Positions 43,306-52,991 of a stretch of 64,000 nucleotides of DNA are shown piece by piece. A program made the translations under genes and the position numbers. This DNA is from Thermoleptolyngbya sichuanensis A183 (GTDB lineage Bacteria; Cyanobacteriota; Cyanobacteriia; Elainellales; Elainellaceae), in contig NZ_CP053661.1 in the NCBI RefSeq assembly GCF_013177315.1, positions 2,666,001 through 2,730,000 of the forward strand, in the 5' to 3' direction. Below the pieces are notes generated by a model that was given only the letters and a program-made list of their open reading frames with translations, was not told the origin of the DNA and ran no database searches. Positions within the stretch are counted from its first letter, which is position 1, and every line of letters starts with the position of its first letter.

Positions 43306-43989
43306 TTACTCGGAAACCGTCTCGATCTTCTGCTTGATCTTCTCAGTAATCGTCTCCAGAGAAGGCGCAAACTCTTCTTTCTTCTTCAAGCCAATCTTGA
43401 TCTTTTCAGCAATTTCGTCAGCCGTTGGCGCGATGCCATCTTTACCAGGATTGATCCCTTTTGCCTTCACTTTCTCGGCGATTTCTTCGGCAGTCGGGGC
43501 AAACATCTCCTTCTTCTTCAAACCGAATTTGATCTTTTCAGTGATCTCTTCAATAGATGGTTTGAATAGCCCCTTCTTTCGCATGAAAAACTCGGTGCGC
43601 TGTTCGGGGGTCAGGGTGGCGAAGAAGTCGCTCTTGGGCAGACCCTTGATCAGGCTTGCAAGCTCAGACTTTTGCTCTGGTGTCAGGGTCAGTGACTTGA
43701 AGGCCTTGCGGAGGCTGTCGCCGCCTGCAATTTCTGCGGCAAACTGATCAATCTGGTCGGGGCGCAAAACAGCAGCAAGTTGGGGGAGAACTTCCTCATT
43801 GAGCTGTTGCAACAGCTCTTTTTGAGACTCGGTCAAATCCAGATCGCTGGTCTGCGTTAGACCCGGAAATGCTTTTAATAAATCAGAAATCGAGAACTGG
43901 GAAATCGGAAAGGCATGGGCAGCGCTTCCCAATAAAAGGTTCAACCCCATGACTAGGGAAACTACTAAAGACAGAAACGCACGTCTCAT
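43306..43989 (-). CDS. exported helical repeat protein (227 aa)
   Basis: A signal peptide (LSLVVSLVMGLNLLLGSAAHA) precedes a region with LTxxQ-like motifs (DLTESQKELL, TLTPEQKSEL, TLTPEQRTEF) reminiscent of Spy/CpxP periplasmic chaperones. The last 85 residues consist of four repeats of about 21-23 residues built as F-x-P-[ST]-x-E-x-I-x-E-K-[IV]-K with LKKKE between them (starts near 142, 163, 186, 207). The protein is likely an all-helical periplasmic factor. Family and role are not recognised. It stands alone between repeat DNA and the YoaK gene. Confidence 0.75.
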   Translation of the reverse strand: MRRAFLSLVVSLVMGLNLLLGSAAHAFPISQFSISDLLKAFPGLTQTSDLDLTESQKELLQQLNEEVLPQLAAVLRPDQIDQFAAEIAGGDSLRKAFKSLTLTPEQKSELASLIKGLPKSDFFATLTPEQRTEFFMRKKGLFKPSIEEITEKIKFGLKKKEMFAPTAEEIAEKVKAKGINPGKDGIAPTADEIAEKIKIGLKKKEEFAPSLETITEKIKQKIETVSE

Positions 43990-44246
43990 CGGATATATCC
44001 TTCTTGTTTGAGAGAATCAGGCTGATTTAGTTCTTCGATGTCAATCAACTTTAAGTCGTTGAGCTTTAAGTCGTTGAGCTTTAAGTTAAATCAGCTTTAA
44101 TCAACATTGTGCTAGCAGCGGAAAACCCTCTTCTTCACCCATCAGCATTACACCAGTGTATGAAGCTGTGTGTATCCGTAAATGCGAGAAAGCGATCAAG
44201 TAGGGTTCAGGTTTAAGTTTCAGGTCTAATACAGTGCAGGTTCAGA

Positions 44247-45038
44247 TTATGCAGGGGAAGAGGCTTGGGCATGTTCCCTGAAAGCGGCGATCGCCATCAC
44301 AGAAATGATAATCAGCGGAATGATCAAACTCCACCAAGTTTCGGAAACCATGACAAAATAAACCGCCGACGCGCCACCCAGCGCAAACCCTAGGATAACA
44401 GGAAAAACACGGCCCATCCGCTCAACCGCTTCGGCTACCTCCTGGCTAGCCTGGGGGTTTTTGTGCATCGTTAGCTTACCTACGATGTACTGCACGATAT
44501 CGATGGTGATCTGTGTGGTGTTGCCCGTCATCACGGTAGTTGGAATGTAGCTCTTAAATACGCCTTTGGCTTCTTTCATCAGCGCGTTTTGAATCGCCAT
44601 TGCCACCACACCGGCCATCGCGATGGGGAAAATTAGATCTTCCTGCACGTCTACAAGCAGAGAGGGGGAGAGGCTCGTCGCCACGACGAGAAACACCGCC
44701 AGGGCGATCGCCTCTAGGGTCAGCAGCACTGCAAACACCGGCCACTTCTTGCCCCGTGCAAACCGAGCGACCAGTGACGTGATGGCCACCGTGAGCATAA
44801 AGATGGGCAGCATCAGCAGCCGCGTCACCGTGCTGCCTTCGTCCGATGCCACAAAGGACGACCCTGCCAGCGCAATGTTGCCTGTGACATGGGCGGTGAA
44901 AATGCCAAACAGAATAATAAATGCTGAGGTATCTACAAACCCTGCCACCCAACTCAGCAGAAACCCTGCGGGCCCGTCGCTGAGCAAAAATGAACTTAAT
45001 CGAAACGTTTCACCGTCTGCCCTCGAAGTCGCAACCAT
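44247..45038 (-). CDS. YoaK-family (DUF1275) membrane protein
   Basis: The 263-aa integral membrane protein has about six helices. It opens with the family pattern LLSWVAGFVDTSAFIILFGIF and TAHVTGNIALAGSS, and later has the paired segment AIQNALMKEAKGV ... TTVMTGNTTQIT. These two T-G-N repeats are the hallmark of DUF1275/YoaK. Transport is suspected for the family but no substrate is established to my knowledge. Confidence 0.9.
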   Translation of the reverse strand: MVATSRADGETFRLSSFLLSDGPAGFLLSWVAGFVDTSAFIILFGIFTAHVTGNIALAGSSFVASDEGSTVTRLLMLPIFMLTVAITSLVARFARGKKWPVFAVLLTLEAIALAVFLVVATSLSPSLLVDVQEDLIFPIAMAGVVAMAIQNALMKEAKGVFKSYIPTTVMTGNTTQITIDIVQYIVGKLTMHKNPQASQEVAEAVERMGRVFPVILGFALGGASAVYFVMVSETWWSLIIPLIIISVMAIAAFREHAQASSPA

Positions 45039-45386
45039 GAACGCCAGTGCTCCTAGTAACAGTGATTGCAGGGGTCTATTGCAGGTCTATTTCAGAGATT
45101 ATTGAGCGGCACAGGAGCGCAAGAGCTTTGCCCCCGCGCCCTGATAAATAACAGCGAAGCACGAACAATAGATCGCTGGATCGCCAACAGCAGGGATCAG
45201 CAACTCGTGTCCCTAAACCTGGTCAGCCTTGGAAACCCCCTTGCGCGTAGCATATTATCCCCAAGGGGGAGGGTGTTTTGTGTTTTTTGATACGGTTTGG
45301 AGTGAACGGGGTGGACGGGGTGTGAGGGGAGGGGGAAGAAGGAAGAACGAAGAACGAAGAGGGAAGAATGAAGAGGGAGGAATGGG
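45039..45386. other. intergenic region with purine-rich heptamer repeats
   Basis: No gene is seen. From 45334 to 45382 there are seven head-to-tail heptamers of the GGAAGAA/CGAAGAA/GGAAGAG type, the same family as the longer array at 50725-50864. They end just before the stop codon of the histidine kinase gene. Confidence 0.7.
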
Positions 45387-48005
45387 TTAGGAGAGTTCTG
45401 CGATCGCCTGGGAGATTGGGATTTGAATCACAAACTCGGTGCCCTGACCTGGTTCCGAGAAGCATTCCAGCGTGCCGCCGTGCTTTTCGGTGACGATTTG
45501 ATAGCTAATGGACATGCCCATGCCTGTGCCTTTGCCGACAGACTTGGTGGTGAAAAATGGGTCAAAGATGCGCTGCCTGACGCTGGGCAGTATTCCTGTG
45601 CCGTTGTCGATGATGTGGATGCTGACTTGATGATCGGGCAAGACCTGGGTTTTGATGCGGATGGTGCTGGGTTCAGCCTGCTGGTCGGCGATCGCCCGCT
45701 GCTGGTCGCGTTCTTCTAGCGCGTCAATGGCGTTCGACAGGATGTTCATAAACACCTGGTTGAGTTGACCTGCATAGCACTCGACGGGCGGCAGCGAGCC
45801 GTATTCTTTGACCACCCGAATCTCCTCGCGGCCGGAGCGCGCCTTCAGGCGGTTGTGCAAGATCATCAGCGTGCTATCGATGCCGTCGTGGATGTCTACG
45901 GGCTTAGACTCTGCTTCGTCTAGCCGGGAGAAAATGCGGAGCGATCGCACGATCTCGTGAATCCGCTCGGTTCCCACTCGCATTGAGGCAAGCAGTTTGG
46001 GCAAATCTTCGCGCAGAAACTCCAGATCAATTTCTTCGGCATACTGGGTAATTTTGGGCGTGGGTTCAAGATATTCCTGCTGATACAGATCCATGAGCTC
46101 CAGCAAATCCTGCACATAGTTGCGGGCATGGGCCAGGTTGCCATGGATAAAGTTCACCGGGTTGTTGATTTCATGGGCAATGCCGGCCACCAGTTGCCCT
46201 AGGCTCGACATTTTTTCACTTTGCACCATCTGCGCCTGGGTGCGCTGACGCTCTTGCAGCGCGTGTTGCAGTTCCTCGCTCTGGGCGCGGCTCTGGGCGT
46301 AGAGTTCGGCCTGGTCAATGGCGATCGCCAGTTGGGTGGCCACCGATTGCAGCAAATCGCACTCTCGCTCGGTCCACGGGCGCACCTGCTGAAAGTGGTC
46401 GCCAATCAGACAGCCGATTCGCTGAGAATGCGTCCGCAGCGGCATCAGCACCACCGACTGCACCCCCGATTCCGTCAGCAGCGCTTGAAAAACCGGGTCG
46501 CTGCACTGGGCCGTGTCGTCTACCCAAACCATCTGCTGCTGGATCAACTGCTGTACCACACTGTCGCCAATCAGCCGCAGGGGATACTCACCCAGCAAGC
46601 TGGGCGCGTGGTCGTTTTTGGCTTCTTGCACAATCTCCCAGTGCGGCGTGTCGGCATCGGGCAGCACCCAGCAAAAGCCACAATAGTCGATTTCCAGCAG
46701 GTTTCGCACGGCCTGAATGGTGGTTTCAAGTACCGTGTCCAGGTTGAGAGAATTGCGGATCTGGTGGGCAAGCTGGTTCAGCAGGGTTTGGCGATCGGCA
46801 TAGTCCTGAATCGCCTCTTCTGCCCGCTTGCGATCGGTGATGTCGATGGCGATGCCGCCCACCACCTGCTGTCCCGATCCATCCGACATGGGAAATTTGT
46901 AGACCAGCGAATCGCCAGTCGTGCCATCCGGCAGCGGAATCGGCTCGATCGTGGCCAGCAGACGACGGTTGTGAATGACAGTTTGAACGTTGTGCAAAAA
47001 TTCTGCCGCGACCTCTTTGGGGTACAGATCAAATAGCGACTTGCCCACCACGTCCGGCGTGGGCAGGGTGAACATTTTCAGATAGGTCTGGTTGATATAG
47101 AGCATTTGCCCCTCATAGCTGACCATCCAGGCAGCCGTCGGACTGTGATCCATAAACGCCTGAAAGCGCTCCTCGCTTTGGCGGCGAGCCTCTTCTGCTT
47201 CCTTGCGCGGCGTGATGTCTTGCACCGTGCCCACCATTGTCAGGGGCTTGCCGTCTTCGCTCCACAGGACATCGCCCCGACCCGCCAGCCAGTGAATGGA
47301 GCCATCGGGCCAGATCACTCGATAGTCCGCAGCATAGGCGGTTTTGCCAGCGATCGCCGATTCGATTGCCTGTTCAATCCGCCTCACGTCTTCTGGGTGA
47401 ATCGCCTTCGCACAGGTCGCCCAAGTGCCATCGAAGGTGTCATCCGTCAGTCCAAACAGATGCTTCGCTTCATCGCTGAAGTGTTCCAGATGATCCGTTG
47501 CAATATTCCATTCCCAGATACCCGTTTGCGCCGCCTTGAGCGCCAGCCGCATCCGCTGTTCACTTCGTTGCAATGCCTTTTCGACCTCCTGACGCTGAGC
47601 CTCTAGCTGGAGGCGATCGCCAATATCTCGCCACGTTGCGTGCAGAATGGTGCGCCCCTGCCACTCAATCGCCGTCAGCAATACCTCCACCCACAAGTCT
47701 TCCCCATTCATGCGGTGGTGCATCCATTCAAATCGGTGGCTGCCCTGCCGCAGGGCGATCGCCATCATCTCGTTTGCCGTTTCAAACGAGGATCGTCCAT
47801 CGGGCTGCACCGCTGGTGAGAGGAGGGCGGGATGCAGCGATTGCACTTGCGCTTTGTCAGTGCAACCCAGCAGGGCGATCGCCGCTGGATTGCAGTCAAT
47901 AAACACGTCGCCATCGATCAGCAAAATGGCATCGGCAGAGCGCTCAAAAAGCTGGCAAAAGCAGTCGTCGGGTAGGGGCAAACCGAAACCAGCAGGCTCA
48001 ACCAT
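45387..48005 (-). CDS. multi-PAS/GAF sensor histidine kinase
   Basis: The 872-aa soluble kinase has three PAS-type regions: about 18-130; about 155-270 ending in GTVQDITPRKEAEEA; and about 285-395 ending in GIAIDITDRKRAEEA. A GAF domain follows (about 410-580, with LPLRL and GVQSVVLMPLRTHSQRIGCL), then a short coiled linker. The H-box is LGQLVAGIAHEINNP, with ATP-binding boxes NQVFMNILSNAIDAL, IIDNGTGI and TKSVGKGTGMGMSI. It lacks membrane helices and a receiver. No response regulator is adjacent, so it is an orphan kinase. The signal is unknown. Confidence 0.93.
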   Translation of the reverse strand: MVEPAGFGLPLPDDCFCQLFERSADAILLIDGDVFIDCNPAAIALLGCTDKAQVQSLHPALLSPAVQPDGRSSFETANEMMAIALRQGSHRFEWMHHRMNGEDLWVEVLLTAIEWQGRTILHATWRDIGDRLQLEAQRQEVEKALQRSEQRMRLALKAAQTGIWEWNIATDHLEHFSDEAKHLFGLTDDTFDGTWATCAKAIHPEDVRRIEQAIESAIAGKTAYAADYRVIWPDGSIHWLAGRGDVLWSEDGKPLTMVGTVQDITPRKEAEEARRQSEERFQAFMDHSPTAAWMVSYEGQMLYINQTYLKMFTLPTPDVVGKSLFDLYPKEVAAEFLHNVQTVIHNRRLLATIEPIPLPDGTTGDSLVYKFPMSDGSGQQVVGGIAIDITDRKRAEEAIQDYADRQTLLNQLAHQIRNSLNLDTVLETTIQAVRNLLEIDYCGFCWVLPDADTPHWEIVQEAKNDHAPSLLGEYPLRLIGDSVVQQLIQQQMVWVDDTAQCSDPVFQALLTESGVQSVVLMPLRTHSQRIGCLIGDHFQQVRPWTERECDLLQSVATQLAIAIDQAELYAQSRAQSEELQHALQERQRTQAQMVQSEKMSSLGQLVAGIAHEINNPVNFIHGNLAHARNYVQDLLELMDLYQQEYLEPTPKITQYAEEIDLEFLREDLPKLLASMRVGTERIHEIVRSLRIFSRLDEAESKPVDIHDGIDSTLMILHNRLKARSGREEIRVVKEYGSLPPVECYAGQLNQVFMNILSNAIDALEERDQQRAIADQQAEPSTIRIKTQVLPDHQVSIHIIDNGTGILPSVRQRIFDPFFTTKSVGKGTGMGMSISYQIVTEKHGGTLECFSEPGQGTEFVIQIPISQAIAELS

Positions 48006-48089
48006 AGACTTTTAGAACTTGGAGGAGAAGGGGGTAATATCCATCATTAACGGCCACTGTATACACACATCTCGATTTTTTGCGTCAGG

Positions 48090-48246
48090 TTCCGAAAGAT
48101 CCCCCTAAATCCTCTTTAATAAGGGGGACTTCCGAAAGATCCCCCTAAATCCCCCTTGATAAGGGGGACTTCCGATCCAGCTCTCCCTGCTGCGGGTCAC
48201 TCCGGGATCGGTTCCCCCCTTGTTGAAGGGGGGTTAGGGGGGATCA
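48090..48246. repeat. 40-bp tandem repeat (x2) and palindromic GATCCCCC element
   Basis: Two 40-base units start at 48090 and 48130 (TTCCGAAAGATCCCCCTAAA). After a spacer comes the opposed end GTTGAAGGGGGGTTAGGGGG. The core is shared with 22685-22931 and with the interior of MITE-1. It lies upstream of the histidine kinase start. The rest of the gap (48247-48604) shows no gene. Confidence 0.8.
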
Positions 48247-48604
48247 AAGCATCGTCGCTCAAGCCTAGAAGACCTGTGTGTACACAGTAGGGTGGACGGC
48301 AGAAAGGTCAACAGCACATGAAGGGGCGGGCAGGGATGCAGCGTTGGAATGCAGAAACCTTGGGCTAAACCCTTGGGCTGAACCCTGACATGGAAGGCGA
48401 TCGCACCCTTACTCTATAACGCTTTACCCCAAAGAGCCCCTAGCCAGAGTGCCCTATTCCGCATTCTGGCTAACAAACAGAAGCCTTTAACCTGATCCAT
48501 CGACAGCTAACCTGACCCAATCTACAGCCCTGAATTCGGAGATTCGGACAGATTGGAACCAGGCCCCTGATTCCTTTATCTTCTCATCTCTCGCCTTCCA
48601 AAGC

Positions 48605-49174
48605 TTACCCCAACTGTTGCCGCAGCTTCAGCGCATGGGCCAAGCTCAAGACATCGTGCTGCCAGGTGGGCAATATCAGGGTCATGGCGATTTCTTCGAC
48701 CGTATGCACCAGCCCCACTGCCACTGCCAGCGCCAGCGGTGGCCCGCCTTGTCCAAAACCAAACAGTGCAATGCTGGCGACAAAGAGCGTGATCCCCCAC
48801 AGCTTGGCAGAATAGGTATGATAGCTAGCGGGCTTGCCGTATTTTGCCAGGTTTACCCCCCACCAGAGAAGCTGCGCTGCCACCACCGCCAGCAGCGGTC
48901 CACGAAACGCCGTGAGGATGTCTGGATGCACCCACCACGCTGCCACCGCCAGACACAGATACAGCGTCACATCCGCCCAGCTATCTGCGGCCCGCACGGC
49001 CGCCGTACTCACGCCCAGCCGCCGTGCGATCACCCCATCGAAAATGTCCGATAGAAATGCGGCAATGTAGCCCGCTAAGAACCAGGGCGTGACCGAGCCA
49101 TCGAAGGCATCCCAAAGCAGAAAAGGGGCGATCGCCAGACGGAAATAAACCAGAAGCATGGGGAGGTGGGTCAT
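48605..49174 (-). CDS. CDP-alcohol phosphatidyltransferase family protein
   Basis: The 189-aa membrane protein has about five helices and the CDP-alcohol phosphatidyltransferase motif in SDIFDGVIARRLGVSTAAVR. D43, D46, G47, A50, R51, D64 and D68 fit D-x2-D-G-x2-A-R-x8-G-x3-D-x3-D. The conserved glycine of the motif is replaced by Val60. Members join a CDP-linked lipid to an alcohol in phospholipid synthesis; the acceptor here cannot be named. It is not obviously PgsA, which usually retains the glycine. Confidence 0.8.
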   Translation of the reverse strand: MTHLPMLLVYFRLAIAPFLLWDAFDGSVTPWFLAGYIAAFLSDIFDGVIARRLGVSTAAVRAADSWADVTLYLCLAVAAWWVHPDILTAFRGPLLAVVAAQLLWWGVNLAKYGKPASYHTYSAKLWGITLFVASIALFGFGQGGPPLALAVAVGLVHTVEEIAMTLILPTWQHDVLSLAHALKLRQQLG

Positions 49175-49355
49175 ATCGGTTCAGCCTTGAGGACTGGAGA
49201 GGTTGGCATCTTTACTCATCTTTCCCATCACTCCATCCCGCCATCCCCCCATTCCGCCCCTCTTCGGGAATCGTTAAGAAGATCCGGAACCCTCCGAAAT
49301 CCTTAGACTCGGCGGCGTAGACTTCAAGGTAGCTGTGACATAAGACATCAACCCT

Positions 49356-50720
49356 ATGACGACATCCGGAAACAGCCCCTATTCCTCGTCAGGACAGCCC
49401 GAAACCACTGGTAGGTACCTCGTCCTGCTGGATACCGACAATATTGATGACGGACTCCGTGCGATGGACGATTCGGCAGGAATTCGCCATGTTGCCCATT
49501 CTGCGGACTTTCGCGACCATTCCCCCAGTGGTGAACAGCTTGCCAGCGAAGATTCGCTTGTCTTTGACGAATTGGGAGTGGCAGTGGTGACAATGGAGCC
49601 AGGTCAGGCGCAAGCGCTGAATGCGGCGACCATGCGCGGTAGCTCGGTCATTGCAGTCGAACCGGAGCGGGTCGTGCGGGCAATCGAAGACCCCGATCCC
49701 GATGGCTATTTGCCTGCGCCACCCGGATTTGCAGAGACGGACATCATTACGATCCCCGTGGACTACCTCAAGGGCTATCGGGATGCGGTAAATCATCTGG
49801 TCGATCGGCTGCTGCCGAAAGAGCAGGAGGCAGAGTCGGTGCTGGGTCGCGGCGGGGCCGTTGCCGATGGCTCCATCACCTGGGGGCTGGATGTGACGAA
49901 AGCCAGCACCTCGCAATATAGCGGGCTGGGGCTAAAGGTTGCTGTGCTGGATACGGGCTTTGACCTGACCCATCCCGACTTTGTGGGGCGGGCAGTGTCT
50001 AGCAAGTCTTTTATTGAAGGGGAAGAGGTGCAAGACGGCAACGGTCACGGCACACACTGCATTGGCACGGCCTGCGGGTCGAAGCTGCCGGAGATTTTGC
50101 CGCGCTACGGCGTTGCCTATAATTCCGAAATCTATGTAGGCAAGGTGCTGAGCAATGAGGGCAGCGGCGCAGACGGCGGCATTTTGGCGGGCATCAACTG
50201 GGCGATCGCCAGCGGATGTCAGATCATCTCTATGTCGCTGGGGGCGATGGTGCTGCCCGGTCAGAACCATTCTGCGGTATATGAAAACGTGGGTCGGCGG
50301 GCCCTGCGGCGCGGCAGTTTGATCATTGCGGCGGCGGGTAACGACAGCTTCCGGCAGTTCGGCGTGATTGTGCCCGTCAGCCATCCGGCAAATTGTCCTT
50401 CGATCATGGCGATCGCCGCTCTGCGCCCCAACCTGAAGATGGCCCCCTTCTCCAACGGCGGCATCAACCGCAACGGCGGGCAGATTGATCTGGCTGCTCC
50501 TGGCGTAGACGTATACTCTAGCTGGCCCATGCCCACCCGCTACAGCACCATCAGCGGCACCAGCATGGCCACGCCCCACGTCGCCGGACTGGCCGCCCTC
50601 CACGCCGAAGCCACGGGCGCACGCGGCCGGGAACTGTGGGCCCAATTGACTCAGCGGGCCTGGCGTTTGTCGCTGCCGTCGCGGGACGTGGGCAGCGGCC
50701 TGGCGCAAGCGCCGGATTGA
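49356..50720 (+). CDS. subtilisin-like serine protease (S8 family)
   Basis: The 454-aa protein has a complete S8 catalytic triad: Asp199 in VAVLDTGFDLTHPDF, His231 in GNGHGTHCIGTACG, and Ser403 in SGTSMATPHVAG. The oxyanion Asn is in IAAAGND. Residues 1-180 form a pro-region-like domain, including LDTDNIDDGLRAMDD and GVAVVTMEPGQAQAL. There is no signal peptide, so it may act inside the cell or use another route. Purine-rich heptamer repeats start immediately after its stop codon. Confidence 0.9.
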   Translation: MTTSGNSPYSSSGQPETTGRYLVLLDTDNIDDGLRAMDDSAGIRHVAHSADFRDHSPSGEQLASEDSLVFDELGVAVVTMEPGQAQALNAATMRGSSVIAVEPERVVRAIEDPDPDGYLPAPPGFAETDIITIPVDYLKGYRDAVNHLVDRLLPKEQEAESVLGRGGAVADGSITWGLDVTKASTSQYSGLGLKVAVLDTGFDLTHPDFVGRAVSSKSFIEGEEVQDGNGHGTHCIGTACGSKLPEILPRYGVAYNSEIYVGKVLSNEGSGADGGILAGINWAIASGCQIISMSLGAMVLPGQNHSAVYENVGRRALRRGSLIIAAAGNDSFRQFGVIVPVSHPANCPSIMAIAALRPNLKMAPFSNGGINRNGGQIDLAAPGVDVYSSWPMPTRYSTISGTSMATPHVAGLAALHAEATGARGRELWAQLTQRAWRLSLPSRDVGSGLAQAPD

Positions 50721-50724
50721 TTGA

Positions 50725-50864
50725 GGGAAGAGGGAAGAGGGAAGAAGGAAGAAGGAAGAGAGAAGAACGAAGAGGGAAGAAGGAAGAAGGAAGAAGGAAG
50801 AGAGAAGAAGGAAGAGAGAAGAAGGAAGAGAGAAGAAGGAAGAGAGAAGAAGGAAGAGGGAAGA
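50725..50864. repeat. purine-rich heptamer array (20 units)
   Basis: Twenty consecutive heptamers of the GGGAAGA/AGGAAGA/GAGAAGA type follow the subtilase stop codon. A shorter opposite-strand version (CGTTCTT/CGTTTTT) lies at 51000-51027, inside the end of the kinase gene. The spacing is exactly 7 bases throughout. Confidence 0.9.
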
Positions 50865-50943
50865 AGTTCTGTTTTTCGTTTTTCCCGTGAAGTTCCGTTT
50901 TTCGTGGGAGCGATCAGAACTTTGTGTGTCCCAGGTCTGGAAA

Positions 50944-52962
50944 CTAGAAATCAAGGGGTTCAGCCCTGTCATCCGCGTTTTTCTGACCACTCCCTTTTTC
51001 GTTCTTCGTTCTTCGTTTTTCGTTTTTTCTATCTCTCACCCCGTCACTCCCAATCCCCTCCTCCCATATCCTTACCACCTCGTCGGCCCCGCCGCTGACG
51101 AGGCTTTTTCCGTCTGGGCTAAAGACAAGAGCGGCGATCGCCCAGGCTCCGCGCAAGGCAATGGGTCGATGGGCAACGGTCAGTCCAATCTCAGGATGGC
51201 GCGTGAGGGGCCAGAGCTTGATCGTGTTGTCGTCACTGCCGCTGGCCAGGAGGGTTCCCTGGGGGCTGAGGGCAAGGGTGGTGATGGTGTCTTTGTGGGC
51301 GACGATGGGGCGCGTCTGGGCCATGCGGTTGAGGTCCCAAAATCGCAGCGTCTTGTCGGCTCCGGCGCTGATCAGGCTTTGCCAGTCGGCGGTGATCGCC
51401 AGTGAGGTAATGCGGTCGGTATGGGCCCGCAGCGTGCCGATCAGTGCGTCGGTTCGCAGGTTCCATAGGCGGATGGTGTTGTCGTAGCTGGCGCTGATTA
51501 GCGTGTGCCCGTCGGGGCTGAGGAGCAGGGCGCTAATGCGATCGCGGTGTTTACCCAGGCTGGCAATCTGCTCACCCGTTTCCAAATTCCACAGGTTGAT
51601 GCGCCCGTCGCCGCCGCCCGTGGCGAACAGGGGTGCGTGCTGGCTAAGGGCGATCGCCGACACCAACCAGTCGTGCCCGTCAATCGTCCGCATCAGCCTT
51701 TGGGTGGCCATGTCCCACTGCTTGATCGTGCCGTCGTCGCTGGCGCTGAGCAGTTCGATGCTGTCGGGGGTAAAGGCCAGGGCGCTGAGGCGATCGCCAT
51801 GCCCATTGCCAAACAGCCCCCCGTTGCCCAGCGTATGCAGCAGGTCGCCCGTCTCTAGGCTCCACAGCCGGACGGTTTTATCGGTGCTGCCGCTAGCAAT
51901 CCACAGACCGTCAGGGCTGGTGGCGAGGGTGGTAATGGGGCCGGAGTGGGCAGCAAGGGTGTGGGCGCAATGCCAGTTGGAGAGCGGGGGCGGGGGGGCA
52001 AGGGGGGCGACGGGTTGACGAGGGGCAGGGACGATGGATTGGCGAGGGGCAGGGGGGGAGTTGGGCAGTTTGGGGAGGGGGAAACCGAGGTCTTTGAGGA
52101 CGGCGGTGGCGGTTTTGTAGCGGCTGCTGATGGGGCGCTGGAGCAGTTTATTGAGAACGCGGGTGAGGCGATCGCCAATCGGCTCTGGCAAATACTGTCT
52201 CCAGATCCAGGCATCCTGCATGGGGGAATACAAATCAAACGGGTGCATCCCGGTCAAGAGGTGAATACAGGTCACGCCCAGGCTGTAGAGGTCGCTGGCA
52301 AATTCGGCCCGCCCCATCACCTGCTCTGGCGCAGCATAGCCCGCGCTGCCGATCATCGTGCCCGTTTTCCCCAGGGCCGTCTGCGTGGCATATTTCGACG
52401 CGCCAAAGTCCACCAGCACTAGTTCCCGATCGCTCTGCCGCTGAATGATATTTTCGGGCTTCAGGTCGCGGTGGATGACGCGCTGACTGTGAATAAACGC
52501 CAGCACAGGCAGCAGGCTTTTGAGTAAATCTAGCACCTGCCCTTCGTAAAACACCTTCTGCTCGTGCAGCAGCACTTCCAGATTTTTTCCTGGAATATAT
52601 TCCTGCACCAGGTATTGCCCGTCCTCATCTTCCAAGTGGGCCAGCAGCCGGGGAATCTGGGGATGCTGCCCCAACCGCCGCAGCCGCTCGGCCTCTTGCC
52701 GGAATAGCTCGGCTGCTCGGCGCACGTCGCCCCGCTGGAGGGGAAAGAATTGCTTGATAACGCAGTGGCAAGGAGAAGCGGAATGCTGGGCAGACCGTTT
52801 GCGCTCGTCGATGGCCAGGAAGGTGCGCCCAAAGCCGCCCTGCCCCAGTAGCTTGACCGCTCGAAAGCGATCGCCCAGCAGTAGCGCTGCCCCGCAGTGC
52901 TGACACGTTTCTCCGGTTCCGGGATCTTGCGGCTGCGGGCAGGCAGGATTCAGGCAATGCAT
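50944..52962 (-). CDS. Ser/Thr protein kinase with C-terminal WD40 propeller
   Basis: The 672-aa protein opens with a zinc-ribbon-like segment (CLNPACPQPQ and CQHCGAALL), typical of the cyanobacterial SpkB-like group. A Hanks kinase domain follows: LLGQGGFGRTFLA, HRDLKPENIIQR, VDFGASKYA, AGYAAPEQVMGRAEF. A proline-rich linker leads to about seven WD40 repeats (e.g. SPDGLWIASGSTDKTVRLW and SPDGKSLVSGGADEVVRIW) that should form a propeller for partner binding. The last 25 residues (RKNEKRRTKNEKGSG) are read from heptamer repeats and are probably not ancestral. Confidence 0.92.
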   Translation of the reverse strand: MHCLNPACPQPQDPGTGETCQHCGAALLLGDRFRAVKLLGQGGFGRTFLAIDERKRSAQHSASPCHCVIKQFFPLQRGDVRRAAELFRQEAERLRRLGQHPQIPRLLAHLEDEDGQYLVQEYIPGKNLEVLLHEQKVFYEGQVLDLLKSLLPVLAFIHSQRVIHRDLKPENIIQRQSDRELVLVDFGASKYATQTALGKTGTMIGSAGYAAPEQVMGRAEFASDLYSLGVTCIHLLTGMHPFDLYSPMQDAWIWRQYLPEPIGDRLTRVLNKLLQRPISSRYKTATAVLKDLGFPLPKLPNSPPAPRQSIVPAPRQPVAPLAPPPPLSNWHCAHTLAAHSGPITTLATSPDGLWIASGSTDKTVRLWSLETGDLLHTLGNGGLFGNGHGDRLSALAFTPDSIELLSASDDGTIKQWDMATQRLMRTIDGHDWLVSAIALSQHAPLFATGGGDGRINLWNLETGEQIASLGKHRDRISALLLSPDGHTLISASYDNTIRLWNLRTDALIGTLRAHTDRITSLAITADWQSLISAGADKTLRFWDLNRMAQTRPIVAHKDTITTLALSPQGTLLASGSDDNTIKLWPLTRHPEIGLTVAHRPIALRGAWAIAALVFSPDGKSLVSGGADEVVRIWEEGIGSDGVRDRKNEKRRTKNEKGSGQKNADDRAEPLDF

Positions 52963-52991
52963 TCGGTTCAGCCGATAAGGTCAAAGCGCGA

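Noticed and set aside
50636..51098. Rightward frames rich in Glu, Lys and Arg across the purine repeats
   Set aside because: They are translations of the heptamer array, readable in all frames because 7 is not a multiple of 3; no independent coding evidence.
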